Part shown: positions 24,429-35,856 of the stretch, piece by piece
Position numbering within the stretch: position 1 is the first letter of the stretch
Layout of the letters: each line of letters begins with the position of its first letter
Assembly (NCBI RefSeq): GCF_001039355.2
Contig: NW_019774626.1
Coordinates: forward strand, 45,385 to 93,846
Length of the DNA: 48,462 bases
Reading direction: 5' to 3'
From: Lingula anatina
Lineage: Eukaryota; Brachiopoda; Lingulata; Lingulida; Lingulidae
Made by a program: the position numbers and the translations under genes
Notes under the pieces: generated by a model
Told to the model about the DNA's origin: nothing
What the model saw: the letters and a program-made list of their open reading frames with translations, nothing else
Databases searched by the model: none

Positions 24429-25206
24429 CTAACCCGCGAGAGGTCCACTATACCTGTATGTGGCAATGGTATAGGACTTGAAATGGTCTGTGTATAGTAG
24501 CCTGGGCCACTGCTGAGACAATGTTACCAGCGAACAGGCAAATAATGTCGTGTTTTGGGTCAGTGCAAGCACAGCACGCATGTTGTTTAGAAATATGTAT
24601 ATTTGACTCGGTGAAAATTGTTGTCAACCATTTAGTCATAAGTGACTTCCGGGTTTTTCCGCTCGTGTACTAAAGTATTGAAGGTAGCTTAAGTATGTGA
24701 ATGTGAAAAAGGAATGCTCTCGTAAGGAAGCCCGACTTAAGACATGTCAGTGACTATTGTGCTCAGGATAAGCCGCTTTCCTCCCCAACCTACACACAGT
24801 ACTATACGGCCTGAATGGGGCAACATGACGACCTGACATTTTAAAGATAAAGTACGAGTTGACATCATTTGACATTGGTAGCCCTATATTACAGATATAA
24901 GGAATGGATGGTACACATACCCAGTAAAAGTGTAAGCGTCAACATCGCAGACTTTATATAAGAAAATGGGTGACATAAGATATATATATATAACTTTAAA
25001 GTTTGGTGCTAGCACATCGGTCACATGACTATGTTCTCAGATAATGCCCGTGATTTAAAAGTTTGCACAAGCCATATATAGATCCTTGCATCTCACCTGG
25101 TTAAATTCGTAATATCGTATCCATCAGCACCACATATTTGTATTGGATCCACAGCTTGAGTATGCGTTATGAGACTCAGTACACATATCACAGGCAAAAT
25201 ACCCAT
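23399..25206 (-). CDS. Secreted/type I membrane protein with MRH-like (mannose-6-phosphate receptor homology) domain, partial
   Basis: Exons in coding order: 25097-25206, 24113-24324, 23780-23979, 23399-23529, all GT-AG and phase-consistent. Residues 1-18 (MGILPVICVLSLITHTQA) form a signal peptide. Then come ICGADGYDI, DYWEFSTSQ, a Cys-rich strand region (CKPLQTGGANCTNAGICQ), the strand PCNLSILIEFKCNKNVLW, and YHPTSCA-YQLTFDYAGAC. This order of paired cysteines and the IxFxC...W strand resembles the MRH fold of mannose-6-phosphate receptors and related luminal sorting proteins; sugar binding is not shown. Several N-glycosylation sequons are present. The last recognised exon ends just before an expected membrane helix, with a good GTGAGT donor in phase 2. 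The next exon is unclear. Exon 4 contains a palindromic 36-bp insertion. It could be a pseudogene, or continue left. Confidence 0.72.
23418..23460. repeat. 29-bp palindrome flanked by 7-bp direct repeats inside an exon
   Basis: Direct repeats ATCCACT at 418-424 and 454-460 (window offset 23000) bracket a perfect palindrome with arms CAAGGACGTATATT / AATATACGTCCTTG around one central base. The repeat plus palindrome adds 36 bp, exactly 12 codons, to the fourth MRH-gene exon. Confidence 0.9.
24383..24422. repeat. (TA)n microsatellite
   Basis: About 20 TA units in the first intron of the MRH-like gene. Confidence 0.95.
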
Positions 25207-26440
25207 AGTTTTACATGAAATACAATACACTAAGCTGCTGTTGTTATTACTCCTTTGCTCCCCCGCCGTTGTGAAGTTATAAGGTCTAAGTTCACAATTG
25301 TTTTTATTGCACGTGACGCGTAATGCAGTCTTCCTCGAGGTCATTACTAGTGATAAATGTTACTATTGCGGTCATGAGTGCAGTAAAAATATATATAACC
25401 ATTCCGAACAGAATTTCATTGATATTTAAAGTTTAAAATCAAACAATTTAACAATTAAAATTGTCGGAGGGGGGGGGGGGGTTGACCAAATAGGTATTGC
25501 ATCAACAGATGTAAACACGTAGCACACCATGCTTTAGACTACATGTACGTCACAAAATGTCATACCAGCCTGTTTCTAAAATACAGTTGTCAAACTTTTT
25601 TCACGATTTATGACTGCTAGACATACATGTTCACATGTAAGAAAGACTTATTCAATAAGCTTTTGCTATTATGGTTCGTTTTTGTTCCTTAATTTCTTCA
25701 TTTAAGCATTTATTTCTCTTCTGTAGATGTAAGATGGAGATGGAGGGGGACTAGAGGGCATCAGCCCCCCTTACCCCACCCCTAAACACACTCAAACACA
25801 CACACGCACGCACGCCTTTAAAAAAAAAAAAAAGCCAATCAGGAAGCGGAGGGTGGGGTGGGGGATGAGGAGACCGCCCTCTCTTTTCTTCACTTTTTGA
25901 AATCCAATTGTAAACATAAAGAAGCTATTACCTATACGTCGTGAGCCGAATTTTTTGTTGTTACATGTATCCCCGTTAACCTCTTCCCGCTCCCCACCTC
26001 ACCCCACCCCACCCCCAACTTTACTTTTAAATATTTTGCTTCCTTTGCGATTTAAGCGATGCGTCTTTAAATACGATTATGAATTCATAGTTAAAAAATA
26101 AAAGATATAACAATGATACATGACCTCCATGTCTGGGAATACAAAATTCCCTTATTATTATTATTATTAGGGACTCTTCCACAAGAAGATATTGCGTATT
26201 TGGATTTTGTCCCCTGATTCCATATGTACTATTAGGGGACATATCCCAGTATGCAAGTTTTTTTAAGGTAGTAAGGGAAACTGTTCTAGGCTAATTAATC
26301 AGATTATATGTCCTGTTCTTAGCGGGTTATTTTGAAAGAAAACATGGTTTTTCGTATGAAAAGAGTTACTTCTTTAAGATAAACGATCAATGAAGATTGC
26401 ACCAAAATTAAAAGGTTAGACGTGCAAATAAAAGTTATGT
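25207..26440. other. Upstream flank of the MRH-like gene, no gene seen
   Basis: Holds a G run (25467-25481), a C-rich/(CA)n/A-run segment (25760-25835) and a C-rich segment near 25985-26015. The first part would contain the promoter of the minus-strand gene. No exon supported. Confidence 0.5.
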
Positions 26441-26443
26441 ATG

Positions 26444-26611
26444 CAGGGGCGGATCCAGAGCTATATACTGACAGTCTTCCAAATTATCTTTGTTGATTCA
26501 TCCTCCAATTTTGACCGTCTTCCAACATAAAAAATTGGATACCCGTCAATGTAAACTTGAAAATCTGACCGTCTTCTGGAAGACCCAGAAGACGGCCTAA
26601 ATCCGCCCCTG
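26444..26611. mobile_element. 168-bp hAT-like MITE
   Basis: Perfect 11-bp inverted ends CAGGGGCGGAT / ATCCGCCCCTG. The interior repeats GACCGTCTTCC three times, once as an inverted pair. The terminal motif is common to hAT-type elements in many animals. I see no exact 8-bp target duplication. Confidence 0.75.
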
Positions 26612-26989
26612 GTATGTTACAAGGATACTTATTGAAATAACTAAGCTTGCGTAATCTTAAAATTCGATAAGGGTGAGGGCCCCATAATTTATCAAAGAAT
26701 TAAATTCATAGTGTTTACTCGTTCTGATAGCAGCCGAAAAACCATTTGGTCTTCTATGGACGGAGCTAACATAGTAGCTATTTGCAAAAACGGGCTAAAT
26801 TTGTTTTGAGATAACTTTTATCAATTTAAGTATTCCGGATAACTTAGGATTGTAGTAGAATGATGCCTCCTTTGGCGAGATGCGTCGTTAATTAACTCTT
26901 TGCGCTGAAACTACAAGAACTGCCTTTTATTAATTGATAAACAAGATGTTATGTGGTTAATATGGGTATTAAAGCTTAAAAGATCTGCG

Positions 26990-28560
26990 GGTAGGTTTAG
27001 TTAAAACGCCTAATCCGTTTTTTAAGGCCTGGCGGCTCTTGATTCTTTCGATTTAGTAATGTGTTTGCTAAATCTATTGGTACTATAATCTTATTGGCCT
27101 TTAATTCTTTTTCATCCCCTTTTTCATCCCATCCGCTAATCTATCTTCACTGTGTGAAGACATTTCAAATGAACAATCCCTGTCAACAAGGGAAATATAC
27201 CACTGGCTGCGGGGTCTCGTTTATGACGCTGTCTCAACCATGATTGTGAAGGACTCCACAAAAATCACTCAATTGTGTTAGTGATGACAGAACGTGAGAC
27301 GGGGCTGGGGTAGTAAAGGCGTTCTTAAAGTAATGAAATAATAATTCACGGGTACTGTTGGGAAACTATTTTAGTTTAAGAGTAAATGTCGTGTAACTAA
27401 TATATACTGTACGGCAGGGTGAGTGTCCGATATGGGTTGTGTTTGTGTGTGTGTGGGGGGGGGGGGGGTCAAATATGATGACACATTAAAATCTGAGGAA
27501 ATTTGGGGAAGTTGAGTTTCGGGTATGGTTGAATGTGTGTACTAATACTATTCACCACTAACAGCCCTCATTGCGGTACAAGCTGTCCGTCTTAGAGCAG
27601 GATGCGTTGAATGCCATGCTTCTTCCACGATGATCGTGACCACCTTTCGAGTTCTTTTCCTCCCGTCATGGCATCCTGAGTAAATGTCACTTGGACCTCG
27701 TCTTTTCTGAACAACAAACAATATTCCAGCAGGTAAAGAGGATCAAAGACGCCTGGTTGTGTCAGAGACGTTGATTTGGGTTATCCTTTTATCTTTTTTA
27801 ATTGATTAATTTTTTCTATAATGTGTCAATGTGAAGCGATGAATCGTACCCTTGCGTATATTATACAGGAACGCTCACAGACTTTAAGAATAGTGTGCAC
27901 AAAGATTTCCGACCAAAGATACGTGACATTTTACTAAAACTTTACAATTGAAGACGAGGACATATTTTCAGAGCAACGTGTGTAAAACACCACATGGTCA
28001 AAATACGGAAATAAGAATCTAGTGGGCCATATGCAACGCCGGCGCCATGCTAGAACACGTTCGACGCTCTCTACCCGTTCAATGTCCTTTTCTTTAAAAT
28101 GTTTGCGGTTGCAAACAAACACAGGCGAGTTCTTGCTTATTGCTTTGCAATAAATGAAGAGCAAAATTAAGGACTGGAAATATTTCACTGAGAAATATGT
28201 AGAGATGTATGAGATATTTGTATAGGAAAATTAAATTTTACTGGGATACTTCTTAAAGAAATGACTTAATAAGTTATGGGCAGTGATGACATGCTATTTA
28301 AGCTTAAAATTAAAGGTCGTCACTTGAACTGTGCGTTAGATGAAAAAGAAGAAAGTGTTAAGAGGACTCAAGAAAACTGTAACTGTACCTGGGCCGCGGG
28401 TTGGTCAGTGTTTGGCCTGGGGGGGGGGGTAAAAAGTCAGCACATGTAGGCCTATCAGGAGAGTTTACCACGCCGCTAAAATTGTGTTACAGCATGCATG
28501 CACGCACACACACACTCACACTGAAGGCTGGTTTTGTTCTATTGATAACAAGATGGAAAA
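26990..28560. repeat. Local repeat family, unit B
   Basis: Tandem with the two units that follow. Landmarks: CTGTCTCAACCATGATTGTG at 27228, a 27560-27760 block matching 20520-20700, ATTATACAGGAACGC near 27860, GGGCAGTGATGACA at about 28278, and AGGCTGGTTTTGTT at about 28525. A G run sits at about 27456-27468. No consistent reading frame across copies. Confidence 0.75.
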
Positions 28561-28599
28561 GAGCTGATCTTTTTGTGCAGTTCATTTGTCTGACCAGAC

Positions 28600-29830
28600 G
28601 CTCCAGCTTATTAGAGATGAAGGAATTGTTTCGATTTTTATTCATGTCTCGGCCAAATCTACTCTTATTAGCCTTGATCTCTTTTTCATCCACTTTTCTT
28701 ATTTATTTATTGCTAATCTATCTGCCACTGTGAAAATTTTTCAAGTAAACGATCTCTGTTCATAAGGGAGATGTACCGCAGGCTGTTATGTTTTGATTTT
28801 GATTCTGTCTCAACCATGATTGTGACAGACTCCACAAATATCACCCGATTGTGTTAGTGAAGACATAACGCGAGACAGGGAGGATTGGGATGTTCTAATG
28901 CAATAACAATTCATGGGTACTGTAAGAAAACTATTTTAGTTTAAAAATAAATAACATGTAACTAACATATACTGTACGGTAGATTAAAAGACAATGTGAT
29001 GAAACCAGCCTTCGACAAAATAACCAGTGTTACATGTATAAGAGAAGTGTGCGGTATGTGTGTGTGTGTGGGGGGGGGGGGGGTCAAATATGATGACAGA
29101 TAAAGGTGTGAAGAAATTTGTGGAAGTTGAGTTTCGGATGTGCTTGGGTGAGCGTACTGATATCCTTCAACATCGATGAAGCGTACACTCGCGTATATTA
29201 TACAGGAACGCCAATAAACTTTACAATAATTGAAGCCGAGGTCATATTTTCCATCCGATGTGTGTACGCCACGAAATTGTCAAAATATGGAAATAAGAAT
29301 CTAGATGGTCATATGCAACGTCTGCGCCAAGCTAGAACACGTTCGCCGCTCTCTGCCCGTTTAAATGTCCTTTTTCTTAAAATGCTTGCGGCTGCAAACA
29401 AACACAGGCGAGTTCTTGCTTATTCCGTTGCAATAAGTGAAGAGCAAAATAAAGGACTGGAAATATTTCACTGAGAAATATGTAGACATGTGTGAGATAT
29501 TTGTATAGGAAAATTAAATTTTACTGACGAAATAAGTCATGGGCAGTGATGACACGCTATTTAAGCTTAAAATTAAAGGCCATCACTTGTACTGAACGGT
29601 AGATAAAAAGATTTAGTGATATGATGGACTCAAGCAAACTGTACCTGTACCTGGGTCGCGGATTGGTCGGTTCTTGGCTCTGGGAGGCGGGGCGTCAAAG
29701 TGTCAGTAGATGTATCAGGAGAGTTTACGACTCCGCTAAAAAGTGTGTTATAGCATACACGCACACACACACACTCACACACACACTGAAGGCTGGTTTT
29801 GTTGTATTGAAAACCAAATGGAAAGCTAAT
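28600..29830. repeat. Local repeat family, unit C
   Basis: Same landmarks as unit B at 28806, 29012, 29200, 29537 and 29790, so unit period is about 1.3-1.6 kb. It has a G run at 29070-29082 and a (CA)n stretch at 29760-29785. An open frame at 29118-29474 is not kept in unit B. Confidence 0.75.
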
Positions 29831-30517
29831 ATATTGAAAACCTAATGGAAGAACTAATGGTAAATAAATGTACGGTGTGCTGGTTAATTCCGGTTATGTC
29901 GTTTAGATGGGTGTTAGAGCTAAAAGGGTTAGTTAACGCCTATATAGAATCCGTTTATAAGGCCTGGAAGCTCCTGCTTTTAAACGAAGTGATTATTTTT
30001 CAACGTCTTTGCTAAAACTTTATTTGTATTGGCCTTTAACTCTATTTCATTCCCCTTTTTGGCTTATCTATGTGCCACTGTGAAGAATATATTAAGTGAA
30101 CAACCTTTGTTCATAAGAAAAATGTGCCACAGCCTGCGGTGTCTCGTTTATGATGCTGTCTCAACCATGATTGTGACGGACACCACAGAAATCACCCAAT
30201 TGTGTTAGTGAAAACAACGTGAGACGTGGCTGGGGGAGTAAAGTTGTTCTGAAAGTAATAATTCATGGGTAGTGTTGGAAAGCTATTTTAGTGTAAGAGT
30301 TAATGTCGTGAATCTAACATATACTACACGGTATATGAAAAGAAAACCTGATGAAAACAGCCGTCGACAAAATAACCAGTGTTATGAGGAGAGTGTACGG
30401 TGTGGGTGTGTGTACTGATACCCTTCAACATTGACAGGGTAAAAGCCTTTATTTTTACGAAAAATGGCTCTCGATAATTTCCTTCAATGCTTGTCGACCT
30501 GGTGATTACAACTCAAA

Positions 30518-30768
30518 CTACATGTGGAAAAGCACTCTGAAAGCGCAGACCTCCGCCAAGGCATCAATTTTTTATTATTATTATTGATTATTGATATATC
30601 ATTTATCCGGATCACCACCAAAAACAAATCATCTGTTCCTTGGCCCACTTCTAACAGTTCCTGAAAATTTCATCAAAATTGGTCCATAACTTTTTGAGTT
30701 ATGTTGATGACAGACAAACAAACAAACAAACAAACAGGGGTGAAAACACAACCTCCTTGGCGGAGGTA
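30518..30768 (+). mobile_element. Dispersed repeat with CCTCCGCCAAGG / CCTTGGCGGAGG ends
   Basis: About 250 bp beginning near AAGCACTCTGAAAGCGCAGA then CCTCCGCCAAGG, and ending CCTTGGCGGAGGT. The interior has ATCCGGATCACCACCAAAAA and an (ACAA)n run. Repeats of this type are common in marine animal genomes. The matching empty site is in copy A near 20418-20433 (ACTCAAATAAGGGCAC), which defines the insertion. Confidence 0.75.
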
Positions 30769-31273
30769 ATAAGGGCACAGCTATTTAATTCTCCCCCTTC
30801 ATTGAAAATTTGCGCTCCCATCCTTGTAACAGTAAACGAGAAAATCCTCCAACAAGCTGTACACGGATACAAGCCGTGCTCACTGCGGTACAGGCTGTCC
30901 ATCTTCGGACAGGACGCGTTGAATGCCATGCTTCTTCCACGAGGATCGTGACCACTTTTCGAGTTCTTTCCCTCCCGTCATGGCGTCCTGAGTAAATGTC
31001 ACTTCGAACAATATTCCAGCAGGTAAGAGAATCAAAGACGCCTGGTTGTTTCAGAGACACTGTGGCAAACACAACTTTCCTAAGAGCGACACGCACAGTC
31101 GCTATTCAAAAATATGTCCCAATACAATCTTTATCCGGCCTATCTTGATTCTTGCCTCTTTCGCCCTTACAAAGTTAATTTACGGTAGTAAAGATACCAC
31201 AGGCTGCCACCCGCTTGCTGACTTATGTTTTATTCGTATTTAAAACTAAAACCATTGAGTAGAATGCGCTGTA

Positions 31274-31680
31274 ATGTTATCTCATTTAAACTGCACATGA
31301 GAAAGAATCAAATTTATCACCTCCGCCAAGGAGGTTATGTTTTCACCCCTGTCTGTTTGTTTGTCATCAACATATCTCAAAAAGTTGATGAAATTTTCAG
31401 GGTAGGTGGGAAATGGGTCAACTTAGAAGTGGTTAGTTTTTGGTGGTGATCCGGATCAATAATCAATCAATAATCAATAATAATCAAAAGTCGCTGCCTT
31501 GGCGGAGGTCTGCCCTCTCGGAGTGCTTTTCTAGTTTTAATATTGTAATAACGTACATTAATAGTTTCTTTATCTACTTTTTGTAATTATTTATGTACGT
31601 ATTCACATGTACTTTTTGATGCGAACACATACGCTAGTAGTATTACAAGTAGTATAGATAGCCAACGATGTCAACACGTA
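31274..31680 (-). mobile_element. Inserted segment carrying an inverted copy of the CCTCCGCCAAGG repeat
   Basis: The core, 31312-31535, is the reverse orientation of the repeat at 30518-30768 (CACCTCCGCCAAGGAGGTTA to TGCCTTGGCGGAGGTCTGC, then GAGTGCTTTTCTAGTT). The whole 400-bp segment is absent from copy A. It is bordered by GTAAT (31271) and GTAAC (31678), a possible degenerate target duplication. Confidence 0.65.
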
Positions 31681-31850
31681 ACATCAAATGTCGAGTAAAT
31701 CATTATTACAGTAAAGTGCGGGAAACAATGTCACGAAGGGGGAATACTGAGGGAAAAATCTAACATATAAAGTCTCTGAAATATTGTGCATTTGGAAAGT
31801 ATTTGAAGTCATATACATTTTACAGTTTGTTGAAAAAAAAGATTGGTATG

Positions 31851-32252
31851 CAGGGGCGGATCCAGGATTATTCGAAAGGGGGCGAGGATGCGAAGCCGAC
31901 TCCCCCCCCCCCCTTAACGTGGGGTTTGGGGCACGCTGAAGGCCCTCGAAAATTTTTGTTTTTTTAGAGAGCGAATAGTACCCTCTACCAGGGCCACAGA
32001 TTAATTTTTCACTGGATCCTTAGAGATCTGTCTCTGGTTAAATAGATGGCTATAATCTCTGTACTGTCGCTTCAGCCCACAATAATGTCCACAAATGTCC
32101 ACAATAATAACTGCGGCCCTGGTAGTGGGTAGGCGAATAGTGCCATTATGTACGGTTTAGATCTATGATTCAGCTAGTCAAAATTTTAATTTCAGGAGGG
32201 GACTATTCGTGTGACCTTTTTCAGAAATCGAAGTGGGGGTCAGGACCCTCTG

Positions 32253-32308
<56 letters not shown>

Positions 32309-32698
32309 NNNNNNNNNNNNNNNNNNNNNNNNNNNNNNNNNNNNNNNNNNNNNNNNNNNNNNNNNNNNNNNNNNNNNNNNNNNNNNNNNNNNNNNNNNNN
32401 NNNNNNNNNNNNNNNNNNNNNNNNNNNNNNNNNNNNNNNNNNNNNNNNNNNNNNNNNNNNNNNNNNNNNNNNNNNNNNNNNNNNNNNNNNNNNNNNNNNN
32501 NNNNNNNNNNNNNNNNNNNNNNNNNNNNNNNNNNNNNNNNNNNNNNNNNNNNNNNNNNNNNNNNNNNNNNNNNNNNNNNNNNNNNNNNNNNNNNNNNNNN
32601 NNNNNNNNNNNNNNNNNNNNNTGCCCTTTTCCAAAAACCAAGGGGGGGGTCGGACCCCCTCCCCCCCCCCCCCCCCCCCCCCTCTAAATCCACCACTG
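31851..32698. mobile_element. hAT-like element with poly-C tracts and assembly gap
   Basis: Left end CAGGGGCGGATCCAGG; right end TAAATCCACCACTG, whose inverse matches the left end at 9 of 12 positions. The left 110 bp match the fragment at 17355-17500. Long C runs flank an unsequenced block, so the true size is unknown. Confidence 0.6.
32309..32621. other. Assembly gap (313 N)
   Basis: Run of N between C homopolymers (left run about 53 C). The gap is probably caused by the homopolymers. Confidence 1.
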
Positions 32699-34014
32699 TC
32701 TAATTGTCGGAAATTAACATTATCAATCCGTTTGAAAAAGATGCGATCGGAAACATCTTCACAACAGTGCCAATATATGCTAAGTATTACACACTGCCTT
32801 TCCTTACTTGACCCGGAAAATGACAACTAAAATAGCCCTCAGTAAGAATTCAATAAAAAAAGGGAGACCAATTACTGTGGGAATAAAACCAGAAAATGGT
32901 TTACAACATTTATAACAAGTGAAATTTTTTATCAAAAACATTCTGCTGTCTACTAGTAGATCAGTTTATAAAGTTCAAATGCCATGACATAGGTTCACAA
33001 ATATACTAGTAAAAGCTGTAGAAACTCTCCAAATAAGATCACAAAGATACTCAGAGCCGTACATTGTGATAATCAAAACCCCTCAGCTTCTAAGGTAAAC
33101 AACTTGATAGTACAGATTAATACCTTTGAGTACATGAGGGATTTTTTTATTTCGATCAAAACCGGGCTGCATGAAAAAAAAACCCTAGAGCCAACAAGTT
33201 GGGTGCAGTTTTACTACAAAACTAGACAGCAAAGCTGGCAAATGTTCAGACATTAAGCATAAAAAAGTGCACAAAATAACGTTTTGGCCAATTTTGAAAT
33301 AGCACAATTACTCTTACCCTCTTAGATTATGTACTACAGGTAACATGGACATTGAAAACTAGTTAATGATTCAGTCCCATGGGATTCCATGTCAAGTTTT
33401 AGCTCTTTTACACTTCAGGAAATGTGTCTGAATATTCTCTTTACAAGCCTTTTCAACTGTGTAAAGCTCTATCGAAAAGGTCAGGGCCTATGGGATATTA
33501 GATACAAGATCCTTATAACCCTTTTCTGAGCATGTAAAAGTGATTTTTGTCACGTATTAGGTACATATTTATAACTCTTTTCCGAGCAAGTACAACTGTA
33601 AAAGCGATTTGTGGTTACATCTTCATAACCCTTTTCTCAGAAAGTAAAGGTGGTTTTTGTTACGTCTTTATAACCCGGTAATGATCACATAAAGGCAATT
33701 ACGACATTTTCCATTCTTAGTCAGTTTTTACTACTTGGTGTTACTTGCTCAACCCAATCCATTCAGTAAACATTAGATGGCCTGTGAATTTAAAATGATA
33801 ACAATTTATTGCAAAACAAATGTAGAAAGAGCATAAATAAATATATAGCTTTTATTTTAATCCAGTAGCTCCATAAAAAAAAATGAAAATTCGAAAGTGT
33901 TTCTTTTGAAAATTTTATATCACACATACCACATTTATATTATAATCAACAGTGAAGAACCACCAACTATTATTCCATTTACTATATAATTTATTTTTTT
34001 GTCCTTATGACCAA
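32699..34014. other. 3' flank of the hypothetical gene, no gene seen
   Basis: AT-rich. A 60-bp stretch near 33228-33285 (ACAGCAAAGCTGGCAAATGT) resembles the left end of the satellite-like element at 43295. No exon supported apart from the repeats listed separately. Confidence 0.5.
33512..33710. repeat. Degenerate ~60-bp tandem repeat
   Basis: About four units of TTATAACCCTTTTCTGAGCA followed by AAAGTGATTTTTGTCACGT-like sequence. Confidence 0.7.
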
Positions 34015-34068
34015 TTTTTATCCATATTCATTTTTTCCTTTTCATTTCCCATGAATGCGAAAACAAAA
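34015..34068. repeat. 54-bp direct repeat, left copy
   Basis: TTTTTATCCATATTCATTTT to CCCATGAATGCGAAAACAAA, repeated at 34678-34733. The pair brackets the terminal exon at 34086-34395. Confidence 0.85.
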
Positions 34069-34085
34069 TTGTCATAATTTGAAGT

Positions 34086-35856
34086 CTAAATGCATGTCCA
34101 TGCTAGGCAGTCTTGGGGCTTTCTCCTTTCAGACAGGGCCCCATCCCTTTTTGGCACGATGGTCATACACCTCGTACGCTCTGGTTGTTGTTTTCTGTAA
34201 AGACTGTCTAACTTTCGTTTATAATAGTGTTGCAGCTTGTCTGATTCCCACTGAATTTCCCTTACTACCTGCTCTCCCAACTCGTTCTCTTCATCACTAG
34301 ACATATACTCTCTTTTCATCACTTGTCCAACTTTTATCTTTTTTCTTATCTGTCCAGTCTGCCATCTGCAGGGCAATCCTTCTTCTGTGCAATTTCTGCA
34401 AAGGTGAAAGAACAATCAATTTAGTGATCAATAACATTTAACTGATTCCAGTCAAGCTGTTTTTTTTAAGGAAATTCCAGGATCGGAAAGTTTACATGCA
34501 CACCTCACACAGAAGTGCTGAAAAATCACACACCTCCACAGCAGGCAGCTCAATTTACATATTTTTAAAAATTAATTATGTGGTTACCATTAATTTTTTG
34601 CACTTCCTCATCTAACTTTATTCCGACATTATCCAACATTTTACCAAGATTACATTACACAATTACTACAGGCAAACTTTTTATCCGTATTCATTTTTTC
34701 CCTTTTCATTTCCCATGAATGTGAAAACAAAAAAGTAATTTCTGAGGCAGAGCTAAATTTACTGTTATCTGTCTGAAAATGGTAGGGATAATATGTATCA
34801 ATAAGATAGATGAGAAGACTCGGGTAAAACATTTAGTTTAGAAAAACTGCCTGTGACCTTGGGTATTTGTTTAATTACTACTTCAGGATGAAAGAAATAG
34901 AAAACAGGAATAAAAAACACAAACTGAAACCATTCTTAAATATGTTAAAATATAACACTTCAAAAATAATCAGTAATGAAATAACTGAGCAGTCTATCAC
35001 ATAAATATTTAAGATCACATGTATTTTTCTTAAACCGTCAATGTACAAGTAATCATGTAAAAGAAATTCTCAATTCTGTGTGATTTACAACATCTTTACC
35101 TTGCCCTTTGTTCTCTCTCATTAATTGAATAAAATTATGTCACCTAACCACTGTGTTTCAGAAAGTGAAAATGGGCTAAAATATTTGTCAAACTACACAT
35201 GGGACTGATCTGCAGCCAAAGAAAGAATAAGAAAAAACATTTGTGAGGCAAAAAGGTGGCCTTCAAACTTGCCTGTGACATCAAGTTAAAGGGATAATAA
35301 CTGTTTGTTTTGGCCAAAAAATGAATTTTCCCGAAGCACACAACAATTTCCCCATACTTACCAATGGTAAACGAATCCATTTCTACATTCAATGTTAGTC
35401 CCTGTTTTTTTTTTTTCTAAAAAGTTAGTTTTTTGTTATAATCTCTTAAGAGTGTAGCCATCTATGGAGGTCACGTGGCCTGATGACAAGCTCAGATATC
35501 AGAATAATAGCTATATATAACTGCCATTTTTGTGGTACAACAGAATATATTACACTGTATATTTCTATGAGTTGTTTACAATGTTTTCATTGTGAAATAT
35601 AGATCTCATACAAAGAGTTATTATCCCTTTAATAAAGTGGATTAAAAAAAGCTGCTTTCAAACATTCGTGCCAGTACCTTCTAACTCTTGTCTTGTTATT
35701 TTCCTTTCCTCCACCATTTTCCCTTTTCAGGTCATCTATTTCAGACTTGAAATATACCTTACATACACCTGGAATTGAGGATGGGTTTTGGTTATTGTTT
35801 ATTCTCTCAAGTGTCCCTTGACATTGTTTTAATGCCGGTGTAACAGGAATGGTAGT
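34086..35856 (-). CDS. Unidentified protein, last two exons
   Basis: Two exons fit by splice sites and phase. 35678-35856 starts in phase 0 after TTACAG and ends AGAAG|GTACTG in phase 2. 34086-34395 starts after TTTGCAG with the missing codon base and ends at a stop. The product's C-terminal 160 or so residues include TIPVTPALKQCQGTLERINN, YFKSEIDDLKREN, KTRVRRNCTEEGLPCRWQTG, an acidic SSDEENELGE patch, WESDKLQHYYKRKLDSLYRK and a final CLAWTCI. It is hydrophilic and charged, with possible short coiled coil and no membrane segment. The basic-then-acidic-then-Lys/Arg pattern recalls uncharacterised nuclear-type proteins of invertebrates, but I cannot name the family. The upstream exons were not found; they must lie right of 35856 or be too short to see. 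Confidence 0.55.
34678..34733. repeat. 54-bp direct repeat, right copy
   Basis: Second copy of 34015-34068, with about four differences, in the intron of the hypothetical gene. Confidence 0.85.
35286..35632. mobile_element. 347-bp TTAA-bounded MITE (piggyBac-like)
   Basis: Perfect 17-bp inverted ends TTAAAGGGATAATAACT. If TTAA is the target duplication, the inverted repeat is AGGGATAATAACT. TTAA target use is the mark of piggyBac-type elements. There is no coding capacity. It lies in the intron of the hypothetical gene. Confidence 0.75.

Larger units (their letters stand above)
29960..31850. repeat. Local repeat family, unit D, with two insertions
   Basis: Closest to copy A (19800-21115). 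Relative to A it carries an extra segment at about 30518-30768 and another at about 31274-31680; outside these the two align nearly throughout. It ends where the hAT-like element begins at 31851. Confidence 0.8.

Noticed and set aside
24146-24466. Open frame with Ile/Tyr run
   Set aside because: It arises from the TA microsatellite next to an exon in another frame.
29118-29474. 118-codon plus-strand open frame
   Set aside because: The matching repeat unit B does not keep the frame, and no known domain is visible.
32165-32830. Poly-Pro / poly-Gly open frames on both strands
   Set aside because: They are produced by C/G homopolymers and the run of N.
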